NCBI RefSeq assembly: GCF_008312835.1
Contig: NZ_VSKS01000001.1
Location: 496,001 to 560,000 of the forward strand
Source: Streptomyces marokkonensis
Lineage (GTDB): Bacteria; Actinomycetota; Actinomycetes; Streptomycetales; Streptomycetaceae
Direction: 5' to 3'
Length of the DNA: 64,000 bases
Numbering within the stretch: position 1 is the first letter of the stretch; each line of letters begins with the position of its first letter. Under the pieces are notes generated by a model, which did not search any database, was not told where the DNA came from, and worked only from the letters and a program-made list of their open reading frames with translations. Shown here one piece after another: positions 9,831 to 20,471 of this stretch. A program made the translations under genes and the position numbers.

Positions 9831-11437
9831 CCGCACCCCTGTCGTACGCCCACGGCACCGGCACGACGCCCCTGCTCGGCGACACCATCGGTGCCAACCT
9901 GCGGCGCGCGGTCGCCGCGTGGCCCGCTCGGGAGGCCCTGGTCGACGTGCCCTCCGGGCGGCGCTGGACCTACGCCGAGTTCGGCGCCGCCGTCGACGAG
10001 GTGGCCCGCGGACTGCTGGCGAAGGGCGTCGGGACCGGCGACCGGGTCGGCATCTGGGCGGTCAACTGCCCGGAGTGGGTCCTCGTGCAGTACGCCACCG
10101 CCCGCATCGGCGCCGTCATGGTGAACATCAACCCGGCCTACCGCGCGCACGAGCTCGAGTACGTGCTCAAGCAGTCCGGCGTCCGCCTGCTGGTCTCCTC
10201 GCCCGCCCACAAGGGCAGCGACTACCGGGCACTGGTGGACCAGGTGCGCGGATCCTGTCCCGGGCTGCGGGAGACCGTCTACATCGGCGACCCGTCCTGG
10301 GACGCGCTGACCGCGGGCGCCGCCGCCGTGCCGGCCGAGCGCCTCGACATGGTCGCCGCCGGGCTGAGCTGCGACGACCCCGTCAACATCCAGTACACCT
10401 CGGGCACGACGGGCTTCCCCAAGGGGGCCACGCTCTCGCACCACAACATCCTCAACAACGGCTACTGGGTGGGCCGCACCATCGGCTACACCGAGCAGGA
10501 CCGGGTCTGCCTGCCGGTGCCCTTCTACCACTGCTTCGGCATGGTCATGGGCAACCTGGCGGCCACCTCGCACGGCGCCTGCATCGTCATCCCCGCCCCC
10601 TCCTTCGAGCCGGGGGCCACGCTGGAGGCCGTGCAGCGGGAGCGCTGCACCTCGCTCTACGGCGTGCCCACCATGTTCATCGCCGAGCTGAACCTGCCCG
10701 GCTTCGCGTCCTACGACCTCACCTCGCTGCGCACCGGCATCATGGCGGGCTCGCCGTGCCCGGTGGAGGTGATGAAGCGCGTGGTCACCGAGATGCACAT
10801 GGAGCAGGTCTCCATCTGCTACGGCATGACCGAGACCTCCCCGGTCTCCCTGCAGACCCGCATGGACGACGACCTGGAGCACCGCACCGGCACCGTCGGC
10901 CGGGTGCTGCCGCACATCGAGGTCAAGGTCGTCGACCCGGCCACCGGAGTGACGCAGCCGCGCGGCACCTCCGGTGAGCTCTGCACCCGGGGCTACAGCG
11001 TGATGCTCGGCTACTGGAACGAGCCCGGGAAGACCGCGGAGGCCGTCGACGCGGGCCGCTGGATGCACACCGGGGACCTCGCGGTGATGCGGGACGACGG
11101 GTACGTGGAGATCGTCGGCCGCATCAAGGACATGATCATCAGGGGCGGGGAGAACATCTACCCGCGCGAGATCGAGGAGTTCCTCTACGCCCATCCGAAG
11201 ATCGCGGACGTCCAGGTCGTGGGCGTGCCGCACAAGCGCTACGGCGAGGAGGTGCTCGCCTGCGTCGTCCCGCGCGACGCGGCCGACCCGCTCACCCTGG
11301 AGGAACTGCGCGCCTTCTGCGACGGGCGCCTCGCCCACTACAAGGTGCCCAGCCGCCTCCAGCTCCTGGAGTCCTTCCCGATGACCGTCTCCGGGAAGGT
11401 GCGCAAGGTGGAGCTGCGGGAGCGGTACGGCAGCTGA
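9827..11437 (+). CDS. Long/medium-chain acyl-CoA ligase, second of a pair
   Basis: A 536-residue ANL ligase, distinct from its upstream partner. The P-loop [20 protein letters not shown] lies near residues 188-208, CYGMTE is A5, [19 protein letters not shown] is A7-A8, and [10 protein letters not shown] holds the A10 catalytic Lys. The [12 protein letters not shown] and [13 protein letters not shown] segments are typical of FadD-like fatty-acyl-CoA ligases (AMP-binding protein of beta-oxidation type). The start is the GTG at 9827 inside the GTGA overlap with the upstream stop, with GAGGAGGA 6 nt before it. Two dissimilar ligases in one coupled unit may handle different acids or successive steps. 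Confidence 0.9.
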   Translation: MTAPLSYAHGTGTTPLLGDTIGANLRRAVAAWPAREALVDVPSGRRWTYAEFGAAVDEVARGLLAKGVGTGDRVGIWAVNCPEWVLVQYATARIGAVMVNINPAYRAHELEYVLKQSGVRLLVSSPAHKGSDYRALVDQVRGSCPGLRETVYIGDPSWDALTAGAAAVPAERLDMVAAGLSCDDPVNIQYTSGTTGFPKGATLSHHNILNNGYWVGRTIGYTEQDRVCLPVPFYHCFGMVMGNLAATSHGACIVIPAPSFEPGATLEAVQRERCTSLYGVPTMFIAELNLPGFASYDLTSLRTGIMAGSPCPVEVMKRVVTEMHMEQVSICYGMTETSPVSLQTRMDDDLEHRTGTVGRVLPHIEVKVVDPATGVTQPRGTSGELCTRGYSVMLGYWNEPGKTAEAVDAGRWMHTGDLAVMRDDGYVEIVGRIKDMIIRGGENIYPREIEEFLYAHPKIADVQVVGVPHKRYGEEVLACVVPRDAADPLTLEELRAFCDGRLAHYKVPSRLQLLESFPMTVSGKVRKVELRERYGS

Positions 11438-11491
11438 CGGACCTCGCCCCCCACCGGGTCGGGGGAGGGGAACCGCCGCAGCTGTCGTGGG

Positions 11492-11520
11492 CCCGCCCCG
11501 CCGGTCACCGGCGGGGCGGG
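11492..11520. terminator. Bidirectional terminator hairpin
   Basis: A perfect 13-bp G/C stem with a 3-nt loop (TCA) lies between the convergent ligase operon and the ALF-repeat gene. Confidence 0.75.
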
Positions 11521-11556
11521 GGTGTCACCCGTCGTGCGTCGGGTGTGCGGTGGCGG

Positions 11557-14500
11557 TCACCAGAGGTTCGACAGGCCGCCCGTGATCGAGGAGACCAGCT
11601 CCTTGCCCTCGTCGACGACCTTGTTGACCACGGGGGCCGCCTTCTTGATGCCGGTGGTCACCAGCTTGCCCCGGCCGAAGGTGGCCAGGTTCAGGGCGGC
11701 GCCCCCGAGGGAGCCGACGAACTCACCGCTGGTGAAGCCGTGTTCGAGGCCGGTGAAGAGGGCGCCCAGCGCGCCGGCGCCCAGGGACACGTACCCGAAG
11801 AACGCCGCCCCCGCCGCCAGCGGGGGGAAGGCCAGGCTGGCCAGACCGAGACCGGCGGCGATGAAACCCGAGGCGATGCTGACCTTGTTGGCGGCGTCGG
11901 CCCACCAGCCGGCGTCCGACCACCAGTCCTCCTGCTCGGAACCGGTGCCGTGCGGACGAACCTCGTCGTGGGTCTCGCTGTCGGCCGGGTCCCGGCCCTC
12001 CGCCCGTTCCCGCTTCGCCTTCTCGGCGGCCTCCCTGGCGGCCTCGGCGATCTCGGCCCGGCGCTTCTGGACGGCGATGCTGCGCGCCTGGCTGGCCGCC
12101 GCGGCCGCCGCCGCCTTGTCACGGCCGGCCTCCAGCTCGGACTGGCGGGCACTGGCGGCGGACGCCTGGGCGCTGTAGGAGGACTGCAGCGCCGAACGGG
12201 CCGCGTCCACGGCCTTGTTCGCGGAGTAGTTGGCCGAACGGGACGCACCGCGCGCGGTCGCCGCCGCCGACTTGGCCTGGCTCGCCGATGCCTGTGCGCT
12301 CGCCGCGGACCGGTCGGCGGCGTCGGCGTTCCGCTTCGCCTGGTCGGCGTAGTCGTTCGCCTTGCTCGCCGCGTCCACCGCCCTGTCGGCCCACTCCTGG
12401 GCCTCGGCGGCGGCGTTGCGGGCGTCGGCCGCCGCCTTCGACGCCAGCGCCGCGTTCTCCTGCGCCTTGTAGGCGATCTTCGCCGCGGCCGCGATCGACC
12501 CGCGGACCGCCGCGACGTGGGTGGCGGAGTCGTGGTCGAGCTGTGCCGCCGTGTACCGCACGGCCTGGACGAAGTTCCTGCGCATCCACGTCGGTCCCTC
12601 GAGGGCGACCTCCGCGTACGACTTGACGTACTCGCCCCCGGTGGCCACCGACGTCGCGGTCTCCACCGCGTCGTCCTCCCGGATCGCCGCGGGGTAGGTG
12701 CGGTTGAAGAAGTCCTGCAACGCCTCGGGTGTGTTGGCGTCCAGCGCGTCGTTGGCGGCCCTGGTGACGGCCGTGCCGGGATTGTCGTTGAGGATGCGGC
12801 CGATCTGTACCTTGTTGTCGTCCTGCGACGCCCGGATCATCCCCGAGGTGAGGAAGTCGCCCACCGCCGTCGAGCTGGAGCTCGCCAGCGCGGCGTGGGC
12901 CGCCTCCGCGATGGCGGGGCTGGAGATCTGGGCGACGTAGAGGACGGTCTCCCGGTCGTCCTGGTTCTGGGCGAGGGACCGGTCGAGGTCGATCCAGGAG
13001 AGGACGTCGTCGTCGCTGCCGGCCAGTGCGTGCTGGGCGGCCTCCCGGGTCCACGCGCCCTTCGCCTCGAGCAGTCCGGTGGCGGCCCTGCGTCCCAGCG
13101 TGGCGGCGAGCGCCAGGTCACCGGTCTCCCACAGGGCCTTCTCGGCCGCGGCGATCAGGTCCTTGAGGGCCTGCGCGGTCTGGGCCTCCTGGCGGCGCTT
13201 GTCCTCGTACGCGGCCCGTTCCTCCGCTTCGATCTGCGAGAGCAGGCGGGCCTCGTCCATGCCCTGCAGCTTGTCCTGTTCCAGACGGGCCAGCTCCGCC
13301 TGCCGGGCCGCCTGTTCCACGGCCAGGGCGTCCTCGACCGCCTTGGTGGCCGTGTTCGCCGCCTTCACCGCTTCGGCCGCGTGCGCGGTGGACTTGTTCG
13401 CGTAGTCGATGGCCTGGCCGGCGTACTTGACCGCCTCGTCGGCGGCGTCGGCCGCCTTCTCCGCGTGGTCGGCGGCGGAGTTGGCCGCGTCCCGCGCGGT
13501 CCGCGCGGCGGTGGCCGCCTTGTTGGCGAGAGCCTGGGCCGTCGAGGCGGCGTTGGTGGCGCGGTTGGCGGCCGTCGTCGCGATGGCCGCCTGGCGTTTG
13601 GCCTCGGCCGCCTCGGACTGGGCGGCCCCGGCGGCCCCCGCGGCCTGCGCGGCGGCGGTGGCGGCCGCGGCGGAGTTGCGCGCGGCGGACGCGGCCGAGG
13701 AACCGGCGCTCGCGGCCTGCGCGGAGGCGGCCGCGGCGTAGTCGGCGGCCTTGGCCGCGGACCGGGCCTTCGCGGCCCCGTTGCGGGCGGCGACGGCCGC
13801 GTTCTTGGCCGCCTCGGTCTTGGAGGCGTCCTTCGAGGCGGCGATGGCGGCGCTGTACGCGCGCGAGGCGGCGTTTCCGGCCGTCGCGGCGGCCTGGGAG
13901 GCGGCGGTGGCCGCCCAGGAGGCGCGGCGGGAGGCGGTCACCGCGGCGTTGGAGGCGCTGATGGCGTTGCGGGCGGCGTTGGCCGCGCCCTTGGCGGCAC
14001 TCGCGGCCTTGCGGGCCGCCGCGGCGGACTTCTGAACGTCCTCCTTGGCGGCCGCTGCCTCCGCGGCGGCCTTCTCGGCCGCTTCCTTCGCCTTCTCGGC
14101 GGCGCTCACGGCACGCGCGGAGGCCTCGACGGCCAGGTCGGTCTCGGCCTGGGCGCGCCTGCCCTCCCGTTCGACGACCGCGACGAGTTCCGCGATGGTC
14201 GCCGACTCCTGGTCCCGGGCCCGGGCGATGTGCTGACCGGTGTCGAGGAACCACTGCACGTCCGTGGCCGTACCGCTCAGGGCGCGGTCCGCGTACTTCC
14301 GTACCTCGGGACCGGCCTGGAACAGCATGGAGGACACCTGCACCCTGGCGTCCTCCAGCCGGGCGTCGTACTGGCCGTCGGTGAGGAACGTCTCGAGCGC
14401 CTGCCGGGTGCCGACGTCCAGTGCGGCGGAGGCCTCCCGCCGCACGGCCTTGTCACCGGTGGACGAGACGAGGGAGGTCGCCACGCCCAGATCCTCGAGC

Positions 14501-14913
14501 AGAGCGGGCTTGTACGTCTCCTTCAGGAAGGCGGCTATGGCGGCGTCACCGTTGTCGAGTGCGGCGACCGCCTCGCGGCGCAGCCCCCTGCCGGCGCGCG
14601 CGAGATACCTGGCGACGGCGACGCGGTTGTCCTCCGCGGTGACCTTCGGCAGGGTCTCGGTGAGGAACGTCCGTATCTCGGTGTCCGTGCCGTGGAGCGC
14701 GTAGGCCGCCGCCGCCTTGGTGGCTTTGCCTCCCGCGGTCCACGCCTCGACCACCCTGGCCCGTTCGGTGTCCGGCAGGGCGAGCGGATCGGCCGGCGTG
14801 TCCTGATCGGCGGCGTGTGCCCGGGGCGTCCACGACAGCGGAGCGGCGGCGGCGGCCGTCACGGCGGCGGCCGCGCCGAGGAGCCGTCTGCGACTCCAGA
14901 AAATGGTCTGCAT
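11557..14913 (-). CDS. Tat-exported, Ala-rich ALF-repeat protein
   Basis: A 1118-residue protein. The N terminus SRRRLLGAAAAVTAAAAA then AHA is a twin-arginine signal. Block 1 (about 45-245) holds four or five roughly 40-residue repeats of the ALF type (for example YALHGTDTEIRTFLTE, VAALDNGDAAIAAFLKE, DRALSGTATDVQWFLDT). A very long Ala/Lys/Glu coiled coil fills about 250-590. A second ALF block lies at about 640-820 (QHALAGSDDDVLSWIDLD and following). Another coiled coil runs to about 990. The last 120 residues contain WWSDAGWW and a long hydrophobic, Gly/Ala-rich hairpin (about 1020-1070). No nuclease motif was recognised in the tail. ALF repeats occur in large actinobacterial toxin-like exoproteins; that this is one is inference. 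Confidence 0.75.
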   Translation of the reverse strand: MQTIFWSRRRLLGAAAAVTAAAAAPLSWTPRAHAADQDTPADPLALPDTERARVVEAWTAGGKATKAAAAYALHGTDTEIRTFLTETLPKVTAEDNRVAVARYLARAGRGLRREAVAALDNGDAAIAAFLKETYKPALLEDLGVATSLVSSTGDKAVRREASAALDVGTRQALETFLTDGQYDARLEDARVQVSSMLFQAGPEVRKYADRALSGTATDVQWFLDTGQHIARARDQESATIAELVAVVEREGRRAQAETDLAVEASARAVSAAEKAKEAAEKAAAEAAAAKEDVQKSAAAARKAASAAKGAANAARNAISASNAAVTASRRASWAATAASQAAATAGNAASRAYSAAIAASKDASKTEAAKNAAVAARNGAAKARSAAKAADYAAAASAQAASAGSSAASAARNSAAAATAAAQAAGAAGAAQSEAAEAKRQAAIATTAANRATNAASTAQALANKAATAARTARDAANSAADHAEKAADAADEAVKYAGQAIDYANKSTAHAAEAVKAANTATKAVEDALAVEQAARQAELARLEQDKLQGMDEARLLSQIEAEERAAYEDKRRQEAQTAQALKDLIAAAEKALWETGDLALAATLGRRAATGLLEAKGAWTREAAQHALAGSDDDVLSWIDLDRSLAQNQDDRETVLYVAQISSPAIAEAAHAALASSSSTAVGDFLTSGMIRASQDDNKVQIGRILNDNPGTAVTRAANDALDANTPEALQDFFNRTYPAAIREDDAVETATSVATGGEYVKSYAEVALEGPTWMRRNFVQAVRYTAAQLDHDSATHVAAVRGSIAAAAKIAYKAQENAALASKAAADARNAAAEAQEWADRAVDAASKANDYADQAKRNADAADRSAASAQASASQAKSAAATARGASRSANYSANKAVDAARSALQSSYSAQASAASARQSELEAGRDKAAAAAAASQARSIAVQKRRAEIAEAAREAAEKAKRERAEGRDPADSETHDEVRPHGTGSEQEDWWSDAGWWADAANKVSIASGFIAAGLGLASLAFPPLAAGAAFFGYVSLGAGALGALFTGLEHGFTSGEFVGSLGGAALNLATFGRGKLVTTGIKKAAPVVNKVVDEGKELVSSITGGLSNLW

Positions 14914-15347
14914 AAGAGCGTTGTCCTCGCGGTCTGTGTCGAAGGAATAGCAGCGTGGCGTGCTCTGCAGGCGACCTTACCAATGGGTTCCGGTGACGAA
15001 CCGGGGTAACTGCAAGGGAAATTGATTTGACAACAGATAGCGCTGTCTGACGTGCCGTTCGTGTCTTCACAGTTCCTTCACACGTGTTCGTACAACCTTT
15101 CTGGACCGTGTCGAGAGTCACAAGGGATCTTCAACTGGCGTCCCTTTTAAGCGAGTTCGCGACGTGGACAGTGTTCGAAGATGGAGGTGGCATGGACAGG
15201 CTCAAGCGGGGGTCCGGGTTGCCATTGGATTTCTTCCCGGTATTTCCGCGAGAGGTGGGGGGTCCTCTTTGAATTGCGGAGCCTTCATGCCTTTTACCGG
15301 GCTGGATGACGTGCATCCGGCCGAAGGAAAACGAAATTAGGACTGCG
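14914..15347. other. Divergent intergenic region, relatively AT-rich
   Basis: This 434-base gap separates the start of the ALF-repeat gene (minus) from the small secreted protein (plus). It is clearly richer in A/T than its surroundings and probably holds both promoters. I see no convincing -35/-10 pair, riboswitch or RNA gene. A 62-codon open frame inside it (15084-15272) has no coding look. Confidence 0.5.
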
Positions 15348-15884
15348 ATGAAGGTACGCACCACCATTGCGGTGAAGCCGCAGCGGAAGAGGCTCGTGGG
15401 GCGCGCGCTGGTCGCGCTGGTCGCCGGAGGGCTGGCCTGGGCCGCACTGGCGTCCGGAGTCCAGACCGATGGCCACGGCCCGGCGGTGGCCGTGGCGGAC
15501 GAGGCTCCCGGATACGCGGTCGAGGACTTCGCGTATCCGCAGGCCGACCGGATCCTCGAGGAGCAGGGCATCGTCCTCAAGCGCGGAGACGGGCACATCA
15601 CCCTGGCCGACTGCGCCGACGGCCCCGGTCTCCTGCAGGTCATGGCCCGGCGGAAGGCGGAGACGATCTGCTTCAAGACGGTCGGCAACTCGGGCTGGCT
15701 GACCCTGGAGATCCCCGCCGTCTACGTCATGAGGGGCAACGACTACGAGACACAGGTGGACATGACCGTCGGTGACGAGGAGAAGTCCTTCGACATCGAC
15801 AAGAACGCCTGGACCGCGGTGGGCGAGAGTGCGGACGAGCAGGGCCGCGAGCACCTGCTCGTGGAGATCAGGACCACCAAGTAG
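15348..15884 (+). CDS. Small secreted protein of unknown function
   Basis: A 178-residue protein. A basic N terminus (KPQRKRLVGR) and a hydrophobic segment at about 18-36 form a signal peptide or single anchor. The mature part has two Cys (in LADCADG and AETICFKTVG) that could form a disulfide, then a strand-rich domain (WLTLEIPAVYVMRGNDYETQ). No known family was recognised. The ATG at 15348 has AGGA 5 nt before it; an earlier ATG 14 codons up is less likely. The secreted FG-GAP gene follows 48 bases downstream on the same strand, so the two probably form an operon. Divergent from the ALF-repeat gene. Confidence 0.75.
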   Translation: MKVRTTIAVKPQRKRLVGRALVALVAGGLAWAALASGVQTDGHGPAVAVADEAPGYAVEDFAYPQADRILEEQGIVLKRGDGHITLADCADGPGLLQVMARRKAETICFKTVGNSGWLTLEIPAVYVMRGNDYETQVDMTVGDEEKSFDIDKNAWTAVGESADEQGREHLLVEIRTTK

Positions 15885-15932
15885 CGCCGTCCGAGTCCCT
15901 TTGCCGAGATCTGCCACTGAGGAACTGAACTG

Positions 15933-18146
15933 ATGCGACACACCAGACCCGTGCGCCTCGCCGCACTGGCCGCGGCCCTGACCGCGGGCCCGCTCATCAT
16001 GACCGCCGTACCCGCCGCCGCCGTGACGGGGCCCGCCTCCGCGTCGTCCGACACCACGCACGCCTACACCGCGCAGATCGTGGTCGGCGACCACGACCGC
16101 GGCTGCTCCGGCGTCCTGGTGGACACCGAGTGGCTGCTGACCGCGGCCAGTTGCTTCGCCGACGATCCCGCCGTGAGCCTCGCGGTGCCCGCGGGCAAGC
16201 CGGCCCGGGCCACCACCGCGACCATCGGCCGTGCCGACCTCACCGGTACCGCGGGCGCGGTCCGCACGGTCGTGGAGCTGGTGCCCCGCGCCGACCGTGA
16301 CGTGGTCCTGGCCCGGTTGAACCGCCCGGTCACGAACGTCACCCCGATCGCCCTGGCCACCACCGCGCCCACCGCGGGCGAGGAGCTGACGCTGGCCGGC
16401 TACGGCCGCAGCAGGACCGAGTGGGCGCCGCTGAACCTGCACACCGGGGTCTTCTCGGTGGACGCCGCCGCCGCCACCTCCGCGACGGTCACCGGCAAGG
16501 ACGGCGTGGCGGCGTGCATGGGCGACACCGGCGGCCCGATGGTCCGCACGGTCGACGGCACCAAGCAGCTGGCCGCCCTCAGCAGCCGCTCCTACCAGGG
16601 CGGTTGCTTCGGGATCGACGCGGCCGAGACCCGTACCGGCGGCGTCGTCACCCGCGTCGACGACCTCGGCTCCTGGGTGCAGTCCAAGGTGGGCGCCAAC
16701 CGCATCACCGACTTCAACTGCGACGGCGTCGAGGACATCGCGGTCGCCGACCCCCAGGCGACCGTCGGCGGCGACGCCAAGGCGGGCCTGGTCCGCGTCG
16801 TGTACGGCGGCGGCAAGGGCACCGCCGAGATCAACCAGGACCTCGACTGGGTCCCGGACGCCGCCGAGGCGGGCGACCTCTTCGGCCAGGCGATCGACAC
16901 GGCCGACCACAACGAGGACGGCTGCACCGACCTGGTGGTCGGCACCCCGGGCGAGGCCCTGGGCACCGCCACGAACGCCGGCACGGCCGACGTCCTGTAC
17001 GGGGCCCGGGGCGGTCTCGGTACCGGCGCCGCCAAGAACACCCACTTCCAGCAGGCCCAGGGCAACGGTTCCCTCGGCGCCTCCACGCCGGAGACCGGTG
17101 ACCTGCTGGGGCAGGCGGTGGTCGCCGGCACCACCGCGGCCGGCGAGCCCTTCCTCGTCATCGGCAACCCCGGCGAGTCCCTCGGCAGCGCCGCCAGGGC
17201 GGGCCAGGCGTTCTACGTGCGGGGCGGCACCAACGTCTCCGTGCACCAGGACAAGCTGGACGTCCCCGGCGGGGTGCAGGCCGAGGACGGCTTCGGCGCG
17301 GTGCTCGCCGCCGACGCCAACCACCTCGCCATCGGCGCTCCCAACGAGAGCATCAACGGCGACGCCGCCGCCGGCAATCTCGTGGTCTTCTCCCACGCGC
17401 TGAACAGCGAGAACAGGCCGACCCCGCGGTTCGGCCTCGACCAGGACCTGGACACCGTCTCGGGCGGCGCCGAGGCCGGTGACCGCTTCGGGGCGGCCCT
17501 CGCCCTGGCCCCGTACCGTCCCTCGGGCGCGGCGAGTGCCAACGAGTCCATCCTGGCCGTCGGTTCGCCGGGCGAGGCCCTCGACGTGAACGGTGTCAGC
17601 AAGGCGGAGACGGGCAGCGTCCTCACCTTCCGGGTCACCGCCGCCGGCACCTACACGCAGCTCAACGGCTACTCCTCCGGCACCGGCGACGACGACGTCT
17701 CCGGCACCTCCGAGGCCGGTGACCACTTCGGCTCCACGCTCACCGCGATCAACACCGCGCCGCGTGCGGTCAGCACCGTGGCGACCATGAAGATGGCCGT
17801 CGGCGTTCCGGACGAGGCGATCGGGACCGCCACCAAGTCCGGCGCCGTCCACGTCTTCTCGCTGCTGGGCGCCCCGGGCGCCAACGACAAGTGGATCGAG
17901 TCCGGCGACGGCGACGGCATCCCCGGTGCTCCGGGCGCGAACCAGCGCCTCGGTTCGAGCATCCACTTCACCGGTACGCACCTGTACGTCGGCATGCCCT
18001 ACGGTCCGACCGCCCGCGGCGCGCTCTACGCCCTGCCGATGTCCAACGTGACCCTCGGTGAGCCCAACGCCGCGGTCACCGAGTACCAGCCGGGCCAGGG
18101 CGGCCTTCCGGCGTCCGGCACCACCTTCGGACACGCGGCGAGGTAG
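15933..18146 (+). CDS. Secreted trypsin-fold pseudoprotease with FG-GAP repeats
   Basis: A 737-residue protein with a signal peptide (1-30). Residues about 45-250 have the trypsin fold, but two triad residues are replaced: TAASC at 70-74 has Ser73 where TAAHC has His, and GDTGGP at 197-202 has Thr199 instead of the catalytic Ser; Asp123 is kept. It is therefore unlikely to cut peptides. Residues about 255-735 are FG-GAP/integrin-alpha-like blades (DFNCDGVEDIAVADP, NEDGCTDLVVGTPGEA and later repeats with GxPGE and DxFG), forming a calcium-dependent beta-propeller for binding. AGGAA precedes the ATG. The role is likely binding rather than proteolysis. Gene end is tail-to-tail with the next minus-strand frame. 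Confidence 0.88.
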   Translation: MRHTRPVRLAALAAALTAGPLIMTAVPAAAVTGPASASSDTTHAYTAQIVVGDHDRGCSGVLVDTEWLLTAASCFADDPAVSLAVPAGKPARATTATIGRADLTGTAGAVRTVVELVPRADRDVVLARLNRPVTNVTPIALATTAPTAGEELTLAGYGRSRTEWAPLNLHTGVFSVDAAAATSATVTGKDGVAACMGDTGGPMVRTVDGTKQLAALSSRSYQGGCFGIDAAETRTGGVVTRVDDLGSWVQSKVGANRITDFNCDGVEDIAVADPQATVGGDAKAGLVRVVYGGGKGTAEINQDLDWVPDAAEAGDLFGQAIDTADHNEDGCTDLVVGTPGEALGTATNAGTADVLYGARGGLGTGAAKNTHFQQAQGNGSLGASTPETGDLLGQAVVAGTTAAGEPFLVIGNPGESLGSAARAGQAFYVRGGTNVSVHQDKLDVPGGVQAEDGFGAVLAADANHLAIGAPNESINGDAAAGNLVVFSHALNSENRPTPRFGLDQDLDTVSGGAEAGDRFGAALALAPYRPSGAASANESILAVGSPGEALDVNGVSKAETGSVLTFRVTAAGTYTQLNGYSSGTGDDDVSGTSEAGDHFGSTLTAINTAPRAVSTVATMKMAVGVPDEAIGTATKSGAVHVFSLLGAPGANDKWIESGDGDGIPGAPGANQRLGSSIHFTGTHLYVGMPYGPTARGALYALPMSNVTLGEPNAAVTEYQPGQGGLPASGTTFGHAAR

Positions 18147-18548
18147 TCACCGCGCGGTTCCTCGGTCGGCCGTGGCGTCCAGCGCCACGGCCGACGCGTT
18201 GACCGGACGAGCCGCACCCGTCGGGTCGAGCACGGAGAACGGGACGTCCAGCAGCTCCGCGCGGGCGCGGGCGTCCCCGGCATACCCGGTCGGCGAGAAG
18301 TACGTCCCCCGCGCCGACTCCGCCATGGCCGTCGGCCACAGGCACTCCACGTCCCGCCCCACGGCCGGGCCCGCCGTCGGATCCACCTGGACGACGATGC
18401 CGGGCGCGGCCAGTCCGATACCGGACCGGGGGCGCCGGTCGCCCCGGCGTACGTCCCGGTGTCCCAGTCCCCGCAGGTACGGGACGACGGCTGACCCTCC
18501 GCTCCACGGGCCGCGCAGCGCACGTCTTGACGGCCCTCGGCCACCCAC
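18147..18548 (-). pseudogene. Fragment resembling the end of a restriction-endonuclease-like protein
   Basis: A 133-codon frame. The C-terminal 85 residues (GIVVQVDPTAGPAVGRDVEC, then YFSPTGYAGDARARAELLDV) look like the last part of Streptomyces proteins annotated as restriction-endonuclease-like; this is from memory. The N-terminal third has no such character and only a weak GTG start. A strong hairpin (18165-18195) lies within its last codons. It has no gap from the preceding stop and sits between two well-formed genes, so I read it as a decayed remnant. A short real gene cannot be excluded. Confidence 0.35.
18165..18195. terminator. Terminator hairpin after the FG-GAP gene
   Basis: A perfect 13-bp stem (GTCGGCCGTGGCG and its complement) with a 5-nt loop starts 19 bases after the FG-GAP stop codon. 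Confidence 0.7.
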
Positions 18549-18557
18549 TTACATTGC

Positions 18558-18572
18558 TTCCAGATCGTAGAA
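18558..18572. promoter_or_regulatory. Weak second IclR-type site before gcl
   Basis: TTCCAGATCGTAGAA matches TTCC-N7-GGAA at seven of eight fixed positions. Its centre is exactly 21 bp (two helical turns) from the centre of the perfect site at 18579-18593. Confidence 0.45.
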
Positions 18573-18578
18573 AGTTAA

Positions 18579-18593
18579 TTCCACTATACGGAA
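18579..18593. promoter_or_regulatory. IclR-type (AllR-like) operator before gcl
   Basis: TTCCACTATACGGAA is a perfect TTCC-N7-GGAA palindrome 66 bases before the gcl start. The same 15-bp sequence in reverse orientation occurs before hyi, and other TTCC-N7-GGAA sites lie before aceB, the iclR gene and allB. The IclR protein encoded at 48722-49528 is the natural binder. Confidence 0.75.
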
Positions 18594-18659
18594 AAACGGA
18601 AGAGCGCACCGCGGGGCGCGACGGGAGTGCGAATCCGACAGCCGGAGCAGGAGTACTCG

Positions 18660-20444
<1,785 letters not shown>

Positions 20445-20471
20445 CCGCCCACGCCCCCCGCGGGGGAGGGC

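Noticed and set aside
12000-14200. Repeated Ala-codon tracts that could suggest DNA repeats or a CRISPR array
   Set aside because: The repeats are degenerate, lack fixed length and spacers, and are explained by the coding of an Ala-rich coiled coil.
11545-15009. A 1154-codon plus-strand frame opposite the ALF-repeat gene
   Set aside because: Pure Gly/Arg/Leu composition caused by the Ala-rich repeats on the other strand; no ribosome site and no domains.
15084-15272. A 62-codon frame in the ALF/secreted-protein gap
   Set aside because: No ribosome site, no third-position G/C bias of a real gene here, no recognisable sequence.
15294-18134. A 946-codon minus-strand frame
   Set aside because: Antisense shadow of the secreted FG-GAP protein and of the small secreted protein; Gly/Val/Arg composition, no motifs.
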